From CAVYHJ01 sp963768165 [NCBI: uncultured bacterium] (lineage in GTDB: Bacteria > UBP4 > UBA4092): 64,000 nucleotides of DNA. Shown here one piece after another: positions 1 to 8,465 of this stretch. The DNA lies in contig CAVYHJ010000026.1 of the NCBI GenBank assembly GCA_963768165.1, positions 496,001 to 560,000 of the forward strand, read 5' to 3'. The notes beneath the pieces are model-generated. The model was not told where the DNA came from and did no database searches. It worked only from the letters and a program-made list of their open reading frames with translations. A program made the position numbers and the translations under genes. Numbering within the stretch: the stretch's first letter is position 1; every line of letters begins with the position of its first letter.

Positions 1-2189
1 TTTTTCCCTGCGACATATTCCATGGAAATATATTGATTTCCATCTTCCTCCACAATATCGTAGATACGAACAATATTGCGATGTACCAATTTTCTCGTTG
101 ACCGAACTTCCCGCAAGAAACGTTCTAAAATCTGAGGGTCCTCCGCTAAATTTTTGGGTAACATCTTTAACGCAACCATCTCATTGAGCACGGTATCCAT
201 GGCACAACACACAATTCCCATTCCGCCTCGCGCAATTTCTTCGATAATCCGAAAGCGTGTTTTCGCCGTAGGTGCTGGTGTTTTTTGTAAGGAAGTTTTT
301 TCCATTTGTGCTTCCATGGAGCGCATCTTGGTTTCCCGAAGGATCACACCAACATCCCGGAATTTGGCGTCTACTGCATATATCTTATCCAGTATTTCCA
401 TGGCTTTGTCATACTTCTCCGATTGGCGATATGCCTGGGCCAGAATATAAAGCACTTCCTTGGATTCCTCCGTCAACGGCAAATTCGCCAATGCCTCTGC
501 AGCGATATCCAGTTTCTTCATGTGTAGAAAACAACGCGCCATTCCCAATTCGCTTTTTCCCTGGAAATCGCTATGCTTGGCGGATTGTTGATATTCCAGG
601 ATCGCATCCTGCCATAGCTGTTTGTCTTCGTATAACCGGCCCAGGTTAAAATGGATTAACGGCGGGATATCTGCTCCACTTTGGATTAACGATTGATATA
701 AAGCCATCAACGTTTGATTAACTTCCGCCACTGCGCCGTCTTTCTCATGAATCCATTCGAAATCATGGATGGCATCCATTAATTGATTGAATTGAAGATA
801 AAGTTTTGCCCGGCGCATCCGCGCATCCCGGGAATTAGGTTGAAATTCCAAGACAATGGAAAACCCTTTGAGCACTCGTTGTAACATAGCCTCATCGGAA
901 CAATATTCAATAACCCGATCATAAGAAGATATGGCATAATCCGCTTGTCGAGAAATACTATAGGCGTCTCCCAACAATAAGGGAATCCGAAGTTCAGCAG
1001 GATACCGTAATGCCAATTTCTCCAGTTCCGGAACCACCATTTTCCAACTGTCCGGGGATAATTGTAATAATTTTTCTGCGGACTCAATTAGTGCATGAAT
1101 ATCCTGCCTTGCTAAATAAAATCGAAACATTTCTTCCCAAACAGGAACCAATTCATTATTCAATTCCAATGCCTTTTTATAAGTCTCAAATGCTTGTTTA
1201 TCTTCTCGCCGCATTCCCGCATAAGCCCGTGCCAGACCGATAATAAATTCCGGCTCTTCCGGTGATTGCATGCAAAGCCGGTCATAAATAGAACTGGATT
1301 CCTCCCATTGTCCTGTCTCCAAATATACCCCTGCCAACAAACGCATTACATCATTGTCCATAATTCCGCGTTTGACAAGATATTGACAATGTTCTATACA
1401 TTGCATTAATTTTCTCTGGCGAAGATAAGCCTTGCTTAATGCCATGCGGACGATAACCAAATCCGGTTTTTCTTTCAATGCCTGTTCATAAATAAAGCAG
1501 GCGTTTGAGTCAGTCCTTCCCTGCTCACTATAAAAAGACGACAATGCTAGGATCAACGTGGTATCTTGTGGAGCGGCGGCGAGTGCGGCCTGGTAAATAT
1601 CCAACGCCGTGTTATCATGTCGCTGCATCTTTAAAAAACACTGCGCCAGATTCACGTAGGTCTCTGGAGAAGCATTTCCACGCGCCACCAAAGTTGTCAG
1701 GATGGATGTCGCTTTTTCCCATTCTTTCTGTTTGATTAATGCATCACTCGTAATCTGGAGTACCACCGGATCTATCACTCCCAATTGAATTGCTTTTTGA
1801 TAAACTTCAATAGCCTGTGAATCATCTTTACCTTTTAATGCGTAACATCTTGCCAATTGTTGAATGACAGAATTATCCGGTGACCCTTCTTTATAAATCT
1901 TTTCATAAAAAGTAACCGCTTCATTATCCGTCCTGTCGGCTTTCGCAAAAGCAGTTCCTACTTTTTGGGTCAATTGAGGGTTGGTGCGGATTTTCTGGCC
2001 GTATTGCGTTAACGCCGTGTCGAAATCTCCCTCTTCAATTAGTTTTTCCACACTCACCCTGGCTGGTAATTTCTTTTTCCGATGGATATAAATTAATATG
2101 TAAAATCCGGCTAAACAAACCAACAACAATATCCCCAGTAGTATCTGCGTAGAAGGTGTCGTTAGCCATGTCATAAAAGCCCAATTCAT
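1..2189 (-). CDS. TPR-repeat protein with C-terminal Hanks-type Ser/Thr kinase domain (partial, C-terminus off the window)
   Basis: About 729 residues are visible, starting at an ATG at 2187-2189. Residues ~15-33 form one hydrophobic membrane anchor, followed by basic residues (HRKKK). Residues ~40-630 are helical TPR-type repeats with recurring A..Y..A....P signatures. From residue ~645 a protein kinase domain begins, with a glycine-rich loop (ARGGMGIV), the VALKML lysine strand and the REVRSTRKLVHRNIVRIYD helix-C region. The window edge cuts it after ~80 kinase residues, so the catalytic HRD and DFG motifs cannot be seen. The usual bacterial order is kinase first, so a C-terminal kinase behind a long TPR sensor is less common. 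It is divergent from mtgA. Role inferred: membrane-anchored signalling kinase with a TPR scaffold. Confidence 0.85.
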   Translation of the reverse strand, partial: MNWAFMTWLTTPSTQILLGILLLVCLAGFYILIYIHRKKKLPARVSVEKLIEEGDFDTALTQYGQKIRTNPQLTQKVGTAFAKADRTDNEAVTFYEKIYKEGSPDNSVIQQLARCYALKGKDDSQAIEVYQKAIQLGVIDPVVLQITSDALIKQKEWEKATSILTTLVARGNASPETYVNLAQCFLKMQRHDNTALDIYQAALAAAPQDTTLILALSSFYSEQGRTDSNACFIYEQALKEKPDLVIVRMALSKAYLRQRKLMQCIEHCQYLVKRGIMDNDVMRLLAGVYLETGQWEESSSIYDRLCMQSPEEPEFIIGLARAYAGMRREDKQAFETYKKALELNNELVPVWEEMFRFYLARQDIHALIESAEKLLQLSPDSWKMVVPELEKLALRYPAELRIPLLLGDAYSISRQADYAISSYDRVIEYCSDEAMLQRVLKGFSIVLEFQPNSRDARMRRAKLYLQFNQLMDAIHDFEWIHEKDGAVAEVNQTLMALYQSLIQSGADIPPLIHFNLGRLYEDKQLWQDAILEYQQSAKHSDFQGKSELGMARCFLHMKKLDIAAEALANLPLTEESKEVLYILAQAYRQSEKYDKAMEILDKIYAVDAKFRDVGVILRETKMRSMEAQMEKTSLQKTPAPTAKTRFRIIEEIARGGMGIVCCAMDTVLNEMVALKMLPKNLAEDPQILERFLREVRSTRKLVHRNIVRIYDIVEEDGNQYISMEYVAGK

Positions 2190-2276
2190 AAATTTAGGAT
2201 TTTATCATAATCTGCTTTCGGAAGATATTTTTTGACTTCCCTCTGTGTCTCAAGTCTTTCATGGGATAATAAATGG

Positions 2277-2990
2277 ATGACACGAAAAAAGAAAAAATCC
2301 AAATCTTGGAAAAAAATTCTGTTTTGGGGATTGATTCTTTTCATCATCTATTTGTTGTTTGAGTTTTTAACCTTACCCAATGTTGGCTATTTAAAAACGC
2401 AAAACCCATCTAAAACGGCTCTCATGAACCAACGCATTTGGGAACACCGTTGGCGATTCAAGCCGTATAAAATCTATCAAGTTTGGGTGCCTTATTCAAA
2501 AATCTCTCCGGTCTTGCGACATGCCGTCTTGATTGATGAAGATGCTTCATTTTTCTCTCATGATGGATTCGATTATGAAGAAATCGAAAAAGCCATTAAA
2601 GAAGATTGGGAAAAAAAGAGTTTTGCTCGCGGTGCTAGTACCATCACGCAACAGTTGGCAAAGAATCTTTTTCTTTCTACATCCAAAAATCCTATTCGGA
2701 AAATTCAAGAAGTGATCCTGACCCGTCGGTTGGAAAAAGATTTGACAAAAAGACGGATTTTTGAACTCTACCTTAATGAAATCGAATGGGGAGATGGAAT
2801 CTTTGGCTGTGAAGCGGCATCGCGTGCCTATTTCGGAAAATCCTGTTCAGAGTTAACCCCGATGGAAGCCGCCATGCTCTCTGCTGCTATTCCCAACCCT
2901 CTCTATGCTAATCCCAAAACTAATACCCGCACCTTCCGCTGGCGTACCAATCTTATCTTCAACCGCATGAAATCTCTTGGATGGGCATAG
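2277..2990 (+). CDS. mtgA: Monofunctional biosynthetic peptidoglycan transglycosylase
   Basis: GT51 glycosyltransferase that polymerises lipid II into glycan strands at the outer face of the inner membrane. The 237-aa protein has a basic start, a membrane anchor at ~residues 14-30 and then the full GT51 domain. Visible motifs are DEDASFFSHDG (first catalytic Glu at ~88), RGASTITQQLAKNLF, RRIFELYLNEIEWG (second catalytic Glu) and GCEAASRAYFGK. There is no transpeptidase domain, which fits MtgA rather than a class A PBP. I chose ATG 2277; an in-frame TTG at 2232 would add 15 non-conserved residues. It is divergent from the kinase gene across ~87 bp. Confidence 0.93.
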   Translation: MTRKKKKSKSWKKILFWGLILFIIYLLFEFLTLPNVGYLKTQNPSKTALMNQRIWEHRWRFKPYKIYQVWVPYSKISPVLRHAVLIDEDASFFSHDGFDYEEIEKAIKEDWEKKSFARGASTITQQLAKNLFLSTSKNPIRKIQEVILTRRLEKDLTKRRIFELYLNEIEWGDGIFGCEAASRAYFGKSCSELTPMEAAMLSAAIPNPLYANPKTNTRTFRWRTNLIFNRMKSLGWA

Positions 2991-3360
2991 GCATATCCTA
3001 TTAGAGCAAGTGTGTTATTTTGCCTGGCATCTACTAAATAGTCGTAATAACTCTAAAAGTACCCTGAAAAAGGCAAAAAGACCATACCATACTAAATTGG
3101 TTAGTAATCGGTTGTCCACTGGAGTTGAAGTGGAGTTAGTACGGAGACAGTGTGTAGCTGACTTTACACTTATTTATCCCATAATAGTAATTATTATTAG
3201 GATTTCTATGTCAAAATAATCACCTTCTATGACCTTTTGGTGCCGTGCCATCCCTATGTCACTCAGTACCTTCCCCTACCATTGGATACACTTATTATAT
3301 TTTTCACCATTTCTTGGACGGAGCTATGGGAAAAATTGGTTATGTTATGATAATCGGATA
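2991..3360. other. 370-bp non-coding gap with a small hairpin
   Basis: No convincing gene. A short open frame (2977-3219) overlaps the mtgA end and has no family features. A hairpin TCCACT...AGTGGA with an 8-nt loop lies at ~3115-3134, flanked by two similar blocks (TTAGTAATCGG and TTAGTACGG). In many bacteria 6S RNA sits just upstream of the 5-formyltetrahydrofolate cyclo-ligase gene, as here, but I cannot fold a convincing 6S structure by eye. Confidence 0.3.
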
Positions 3361-3966
3361 ATGACCATAACTCATTCGACACTAGCATTAGAAAAACGGA
3401 GTATTCGGGCAAAAATACTCTATCAACGAAAATTGTTATCCCTCGAAGAAGTCTTGAAACGAAGCCGAATAATTGAGAAAAGATTAATTTCTCTACCGGA
3501 ATATAAGTCCGCGAAACGAATTATGTTTTATGTCTCTAAACCGGGAGAAGTGGATACCCATAAAATGATTCGGGATTTCTTGCAGAGTAAAAAACACGTG
3601 GTTGTGCCGATTACCAATAAACAGGACAGAAATTTATTTCTCAGTGAAATTGAAAGTTTCCCAGTTGGGTTACACCCTTCGACCTATGGAGTCTTGGAAC
3701 CGGAACTCGGTGACCGCTGTCATTTGTATACCAAAGAGATTGATTTGATTATCGTGCCCGGCGTGGCGTTTGACAGAAATGGTCACCGGCTCGGTCATGG
3801 CGGAGGATATTATGACAGGTTTTTAAAAACCATGAACCCTAAAATCCCGCGAATTGCCCTGGCGTTTGATTTTCAAATATTATCCAAAATTCCCAAAGAA
3901 ATTTGGGATATGCCTGTGAATGGAATTGTCACGGAATCAGAGATGATAAAAACACCGACATCTTAA
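3361..3966 (+). CDS. 5-formyltetrahydrofolate cyclo-ligase
   Basis: Converts 5-formyl-THF to 5,10-methenyl-THF using ATP (folate salvage, cytoplasm). The 201-aa protein matches the usual ~190-200 aa when started at ATG 3361; the open frame upstream to 3229 encodes non-conserved hydrophobic residues. Diagnostic features are the basic N-terminal helix (KRSIRAKILYQRKLL), FYVSKPGEVDTH and the C-terminal signature PGVAFDRNGHRLGHGGGYYDRFL. The Shine-Dalgarno sequence is weak. Followed by a ~137-bp gap with CATTCC-type dispersed repeat sequence and then the restriction-modification gene. Confidence 0.93.
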   Translation: MTITHSTLALEKRSIRAKILYQRKLLSLEEVLKRSRIIEKRLISLPEYKSAKRIMFYVSKPGEVDTHKMIRDFLQSKKHVVVPITNKQDRNLFLSEIESFPVGLHPSTYGVLEPELGDRCHLYTKEIDLIIVPGVAFDRNGHRLGHGGGYYDRFLKTMNPKIPRIALAFDFQILSKIPKEIWDMPVNGIVTESEMIKTPTS

Positions 3967-5469
3967 CCTCTCCCCTACTGTCATTCCCTCGCAAAAAGGA
4001 ATCCATCTTTCTCCTCTCCATCCCGTCATTCCCGGCTCCGACCAAGAATCAGATTTTCTGTCTTGACATTTCCACCCTAATCAATAAAACTATACCTATC
4101 AAAATGTCTGGAATATTGAATACTCCCAAAGAATTAATTGAACTGGTCGAACGCTTTGACCGTAACAAAGATTCCTATATCTCCGGGCAATACAACGAAA
4201 CTCAGGTTCGCCGTGAATTTGTTGACCCGTTCTTTGCCCTGCTGGGTTGGGATATCGAAAATAAACAAGGATTTGCTGAAGCCTATAAAGACGTTATCCA
4301 CGAAGATGCCATCAAGATTGGTACGGAAACCAAAGCCCCGGATTATTGTTTCCGTATTGGGGGAACCCGTAAATTCTTTCTTGAAGCCAAACGCCCGTCT
4401 GTCAATCTCAAAGACGATATCAGTCCCGCGTTCCAACTTCGCCGTTATGCGTGGTCTGCCAAACTTCCTTTAAGTATCCTCACCGACTTTAAAGAATTTG
4501 TTGTCTATGATACTCGTATAAAACCTTCTCAAACCGATAAACCCTCTATAGGTCGGATTATGTATCTTACTTATCAGGAATATATTGATAAATGGGAGCA
4601 ACTCGTCAACACCTTTTCCAAAGATGCCATTCAAAAAGGCTCTTTTGATAAATATGCCGAAACCAATAAAGGGAAAAAAGGCACGACAGAAGTTGACACC
4701 GCTTTTCTGGAAGAAATTGAATTATGGCGCAAGACCTTGGCACAAAATCTGGCATTGCGGAATCCCAAACTTACTCAACGGGAATTGAATTTCTCTGTCC
4801 AACGCACTCTTGACCGTATTATTTTCCTGAGAATCTGTGAAGACCGCGGTATTGAACCTTATGGCAAACTCCGGGAACTCTTAAAATGGGAAGACGTTTA
4901 TTCCGAACTCTGTAACTACTTTCAACGTGCCGATGAACGTTACAACTCCGGCTTGTTTCATTTCACTAAAGAAAAAGACCGCAGTGAATCTCCTGATGAA
5001 TTAACTTTACACCTAAAAATTGAAGACAAACTCCTCAAGGACATTATCAAGAAACTCTATTACCCGGAACCCTACGCCTTTTCAGTTATACCGGCGGATA
5101 TTCTGGGTCAGATTTACGAACAATTTCTTGGCAAAGTGATTCATCTTACCGATGGACATCGTGCTGTTGTGGAAGATAAACCTGAAGTCAAAAAAGCGGG
5201 GGGCGTTTATTACACCCCTACCTATATTGTAGATTACATCGTGAAAAACACCGTCGGCAATCTCTTGGGCGATAATTTGGTTGAAAATAATTCTCAACTA
5301 GAAACTAGGAACTCGAAACTAGAAACTGCGCATACAAGATATTCCCCAAAACAAGTCTCCAAGTTGCGCATTTTAGACCCCGCCTGTGGTTCCGGTTCAT
5401 TCCTTCTGGGAGCCTATCAATATCTCCTCGATTGGCATTTGAAATATTACACCACTCCTCCCAATTCTT

Positions 5470-5493
5470 CCCCCTCCTTAATTAAGGAGGGGG
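5470..5493. repeat. 24-bp perfect palindrome inside the RM coding region
   Basis: Perfect inverted repeat with arms CCCCCTCCTTAA and TTAAGGAGGGGG, followed by a G-rich tract. It is translated in frame (…PSLIKEGARG…) between methyltransferase motif I and the next conserved helix, where related enzymes would not be expected to carry it. It looks like a small palindromic element tolerated inside a gene. Confidence 0.7.
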
Positions 5494-6797
5494 CAAGGGG
5501 GTGGTCTGATTGGTCTCAACAATGGGCATCCGGTAAATCTCCCGCGATCCATCAAACCGCCACAGGCGGATGGCGTTTGACCACTCAGGAACGAAAACGC
5601 ATTCTTCTCAATAATATTTATGGCGTGGACATTGACACCCAAGCCGTCGAAGTCACCAAACTCTCCCTCCTCCTCAAAGTCTTGGAAGGAGAAAGTGAAC
5701 TCCGTCTTTTCCACAATGAACGTGCCCTCCCTGACCTCGGCAAAAATATCAAATGCGGTAACTCCCTCATCGGTCCCAATTTCTATGACAATCAACAATT
5801 ACTCCTCATTGATGAAGAAGAAAAATACCGCATAAATGTCTTTGACTGGAACATTGAATTCCCCGACATTATCAAATCAGGTGGCTTTGACGCCATCATC
5901 GGCAATCCACCTTATGTTAGACAAGAATCCTTAGGTGACTTAAAAGATTATTTTGAAAGTAGATATAAAGTTTTCCATGGAATTGCAGACCTATACGTTT
6001 ACTTTATAGAAAAGGCTGTTTCATTACTCAAAAAAGATGGTTATTTTAGCTTTATTGTAGCCAATAAATGGTTCAGGACTAATTACGGTGAACCACTTAG
6101 AAATTGGTTGAAAAAACAGAACATCGAAGAAATTATTGATTTTGGTGATCTTCCAGTCTTTCAACAAGCAACGACATATCCTTGTATACTACGAATAAGA
6201 AATAACCCATCTGTTGATAAATTTCTAATGACGCAAGTTAAATCTCTTGATTTTAAAAATCTTTATGAATATGTGGCTAAGAATCAATTTACTGTTAAGA
6301 ACATGGCATTAGATGATAAGGGATGGATATTATCTAATGAAAATATTCATGCATTACTTAATAAATTAAAACTATCAGGTATTAGTTTGGAAAAGTATAC
6401 AGGTGGAAATATATTTAGAGGGATAATAACTGGATTAAATGAAGCTTTTGTTATTGATAATGAAACTAAGAATAAACTTATTGCGATTGATAAAAAAAGT
6501 AAGGAACTGATTAAACCATTTCTTATTGGACGTGAAATAAAGAAATATCAATTCCCTTCAAATAATCTATATCTCATTTTTATACCAAACGGTTGGTCAT
6601 ATTCAAAAACAAATGGAAAAGGTAATGCTTGGTTATGGTTTGAAAAGCTTTACCCGGCAATTGCGAAGCATCTTTTGGGTTATTCAGATTTAGCTAAGAA
6701 GCGTTGTGATCAAGGAGAATATTGGTGGTGACCTGACCCCCGAAAACTAGCCCACCTGAAATGTTAGTATATCTTCACAAAAGAAGGAGATATACCC

Positions 6798-7064
6798 ATG
6801 CAAAAGAAACGGCATAAAGTGGAAGAGATTTTTCGGATACTAAGAGAAGTGGAAGGAGGGCAGACCATTGCCCAAGTTTGTCAGGTTCATAATATTACGG
6901 AACAGACCTACTACCGGTGGAAGCAGAAGTATGGAGGGATGACTTTGTCGGAAGCGCAACAGTTAAAAGCCTTGGAAGAGGAGAACAACCGGTTAAAGAA
7001 GAAAGTCGCAGACTTATTGTTGGAGAATGATTTAATCAAGGAGATTAACTCAAAAAAGTGGTAG
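6798..7064 (+). CDS. IS3-family transposase OrfA
   Basis: 88 aa. N-terminal helix-turn-helix (KVEEIFRILREVEGGQTIAQVCQVHNITEQTYYRW) for terminal-repeat binding, then a leucine-zipper-like coiled coil (LKALEEENNRLKKKVADLLLENDLI) for multimerisation. The ribosome-binding site AAGGAG lies just before the start. It ends six bases into orfB, and the slippery A_AAA_AAG (7052-7058) sits immediately before its stop. It most resembles the IS407/IS51-type branch of IS3. Confidence 0.92.
   Translation: MQKKRHKVEEIFRILREVEGGQTIAQVCQVHNITEQTYYRWKQKYGGMTLSEAQQLKALEEENNRLKKKVADLLLENDLIKEINSKKW
7052..7058 (+). other. Programmed -1 frameshift heptamer of the IS3-family element
   Basis: A_AAA_AAG in the OrfA frame at the orfA/orfB overlap. 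A -1 slip would give the OrfAB fusion transposase used by this family. Placement relative to both frames was checked by counting codons. Confidence 0.8.
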
Positions 7065-7975
7065 GCCCGTCCCCGAAGAGGAAGATGATCCAAGTGTTGG
7101 TGGAAGAGAAAGGGTGTTCGGTACGTCGGGCCTGTCAGGTGATGCAGTTTGGGAGAAGTAGTTATCGGTATAAAGTCCTGGAGAATAAAATAGAGGGACG
7201 GCTTAAGAAACGGATAGAAACCTTGTCCCGTCGGTATCCTCGGTATGGATATCGGCGGATCACGGCAGTACTGCAGAAGGCAGGATGGAAGATCAATAAA
7301 AAAAGAGTTCAACGATTAATGCGAATCATGGGTTTACAAGTCAAGCAGAAAGCTAGAAAACGGCGGAGAGTAGGCTTATCCACGGGGGTTCGCCGAAAAG
7401 CGGAATATCCGAATCATGTCTGGAGTTGGGATATGATTCAAGACCAGACCGCAGATGGACGTATGTTGAAGTGTTTAACCCTCTTGGATGAATATACTCG
7501 GGAAAGCTTACGGATTCGAGTGGGTCGGTATCTCACTTCCGGGGAGGTGTTGAGGGAACTGCAAGAGGTCATCAAGGAATATGGAGTCCCTGAACATATT
7601 CGTAGTGACAACGGACCGGAGTTTATCGCTAATGCCATTCAAGTCTGGTTACAAAAAAAACAGATTACCACTCTGTATATTTCTCCTGGAGAACCTTGGG
7701 AAAATCCGTATATCGAAAGTTTTCACGGAAAGTTCCGAGATGAATGTTTAAATCGAGAATTATTTACCAGTCTGTTGGAAGCTCAAATCATCATTGAAGA
7801 TTGGAGAAAGGAGTACAATCAAACCCGACCCCATAGTTCCTTGGCTTATTTGACACCCAAGGAATTTAAAGAAATCTGTGGCAACTCTTCGGTCGCTACG
7901 CTCCCTACGAGTTGCCACAATCATCATAACTTGGAGTATACTAACATTACGAGTGGTACAGTAATCGGGGGCTAG
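7058..7975 (+). CDS. IS3-family transposase OrfB (DDE integrase core)
   Basis: 305 aa from a GTG at 7058, in the -1 frame relative to orfA; normally made as an OrfAB fusion. An HTH_21-like region (YPRYGYRRITAVLQ, KRVQRLMRIMGL) precedes the rve integrase core. Catalytic acidic residues are visible: D in WSWDMIQDQT, D in IRSDNGPEF and E in PYIESFHGKFRDE. The C-terminal HSSLAYLTPKEF motif is present. Near the 3' end an 11-bp inverted repeat (7877-7887/7909-7919, TGTGGCAACTC) is translated as part of the protein tail. Confidence 0.93.
   Translation: MVGPSPKRKMIQVLVEEKGCSVRRACQVMQFGRSSYRYKVLENKIEGRLKKRIETLSRRYPRYGYRRITAVLQKAGWKINKKRVQRLMRIMGLQVKQKARKRRRVGLSTGVRRKAEYPNHVWSWDMIQDQTADGRMLKCLTLLDEYTRESLRIRVGRYLTSGEVLRELQEVIKEYGVPEHIRSDNGPEFIANAIQVWLQKKQITTLYISPGEPWENPYIESFHGKFRDECLNRELFTSLLEAQIIIEDWRKEYNQTRPHSSLAYLTPKEFKEICGNSSVATLPTSCHNHHNLEYTNITSGTVIGG
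7877..7919. repeat. 11-bp inverted repeat within the end of OrfB
   Basis: TGTGGCAACTC at 7877-7887 pairs with GAGTTGCCACA at 7909-7919 around a loop containing CGGTCGCTACGCTCCCTACG. It is translated near the OrfB C-terminus, beyond the conserved integrase core. It could be a transcription stop for the element or a captured palindromic repeat. Confidence 0.6.
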
Positions 7976-7982
7976 TCAGTGG

Positions 7983-8465
7983 GAACTAAGACCCTGTGAT
8001 TATTATTCAGAATTTGAAAAACCTAAAATTGTTTATCCCAATATTTGCAAAAAACCAGAATTCTCTTATGACGAAAAAGGACTATATACAAATCAGAAGT
8101 GTTATATTATTCCTACAGAAGATAAATATTTATTGGGAGTATTAAATAGTTCTCTTACATATTTTCTATTTCGTTCTATCCTACCTAAGCTAAGAGGAGA
8201 TTTCTATGAGCCAAGTTATGTTTATTTTAAAGATTTCCCAATTTGTAAAATAAGTAAGTCTGATACTCGCTATAAAAAATTGGTTAAATTAGTTGATCAG
8301 ATATTGGAATTAAATCAACAATTACCCAAAACCAAAACACCCCATGACAAAGAATCCCTCCAACGCCAAATAACCGCCACCGATAACCAAATTGACCAAC
8401 TGGTCTATGAATTGTATGATTTAACAGATGGAGAAATTAAAATTGTTGAAGAAAATACTGTTTAA
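7983..8465 (+). pseudogene. 3' part of the type IIG RM gene (C-terminal target-recognition tail)
   Basis: Continues the frame broken at 6728: ELRPCDYYSEFEKPKIVYPNI, then LNSSLTYFLFRSILPKLRGDFYEPSYVYFKDFPI, typical of the C-terminus of Eco57I-type enzymes, and a final helical segment ending with TDNQIDQLVYELYDLTDGE. With the IS present it could only be made separately from an internal start (for example TTG 8133), which would not yield a complete enzyme. Its last 38 bp overlap the next gene in another frame. Confidence 0.88.

Larger units (their letters stand above)
6729..7978 (+). mobile_element. Complete IS3-family insertion sequence (~1250 bp)
   Basis: Ends TGACCTGACCCCCGA... (left) and, reverse-complemented, TGACTAGCCCCCGA... 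(right). The imperfect inverted repeats extend ~40 bp and share the inner block AATGTTAGTATA. A 4-bp target duplication GTGG lies at 6725-6728 and 7979-7982. It contains overlapping orfA and orfB with an A_AAA_AAG slippery heptamer. All parts look intact, and excision in silico restores the host reading frame, so the insertion is probably recent. Confidence 0.93.
4104..8465 (+). pseudogene. Type IIG (Eco57I-like) restriction-modification enzyme, split by an IS3-family insertion
   Basis: Removing the IS (6729-7978) and one 4-bp target duplication restores a single 1035-codon frame: 875 codons to 6728, then 160 codons from 7983, through the conserved junction GEYWW/ELRPCDYY. N-terminal part (~residues 30-110): PD-(D/E)xK-like nuclease (DPFFALLGWD, APDYCF, FFLEAKRPS). 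Middle: N6-adenine methyltransferase with GGVYYTPTYIVDYIV, motif I LDPACGSGSFLL and motif IV IIGNPPYV. C-terminal part: TaqI-like target-recognition region and a coiled tail ending LVYELYDLTDGE. Two in-frame repeat insertions lie around residues 395-415 (NSQLETRNSKLET) and 455-470 (encoded by a palindrome at 5470-5493). The 5' fragment, ending at the TGA 6729-6731 supplied by the IS, keeps nuclease and methylase motifs but loses part of the recognition region. Confidence 0.9.

Noticed and set aside
2977-3219. 80-aa open frame after mtgA
   Set aside because: It overlaps the mtgA end, has no ribosome-binding site and no recognisable composition or motif.
3970-4070. CATTCC-rich sequence between the cyclo-ligase and RM genes
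   Set aside because: It resembles common dispersed CATTCCC-type intergenic repeats, but I could not define clear ends or an exact second copy.
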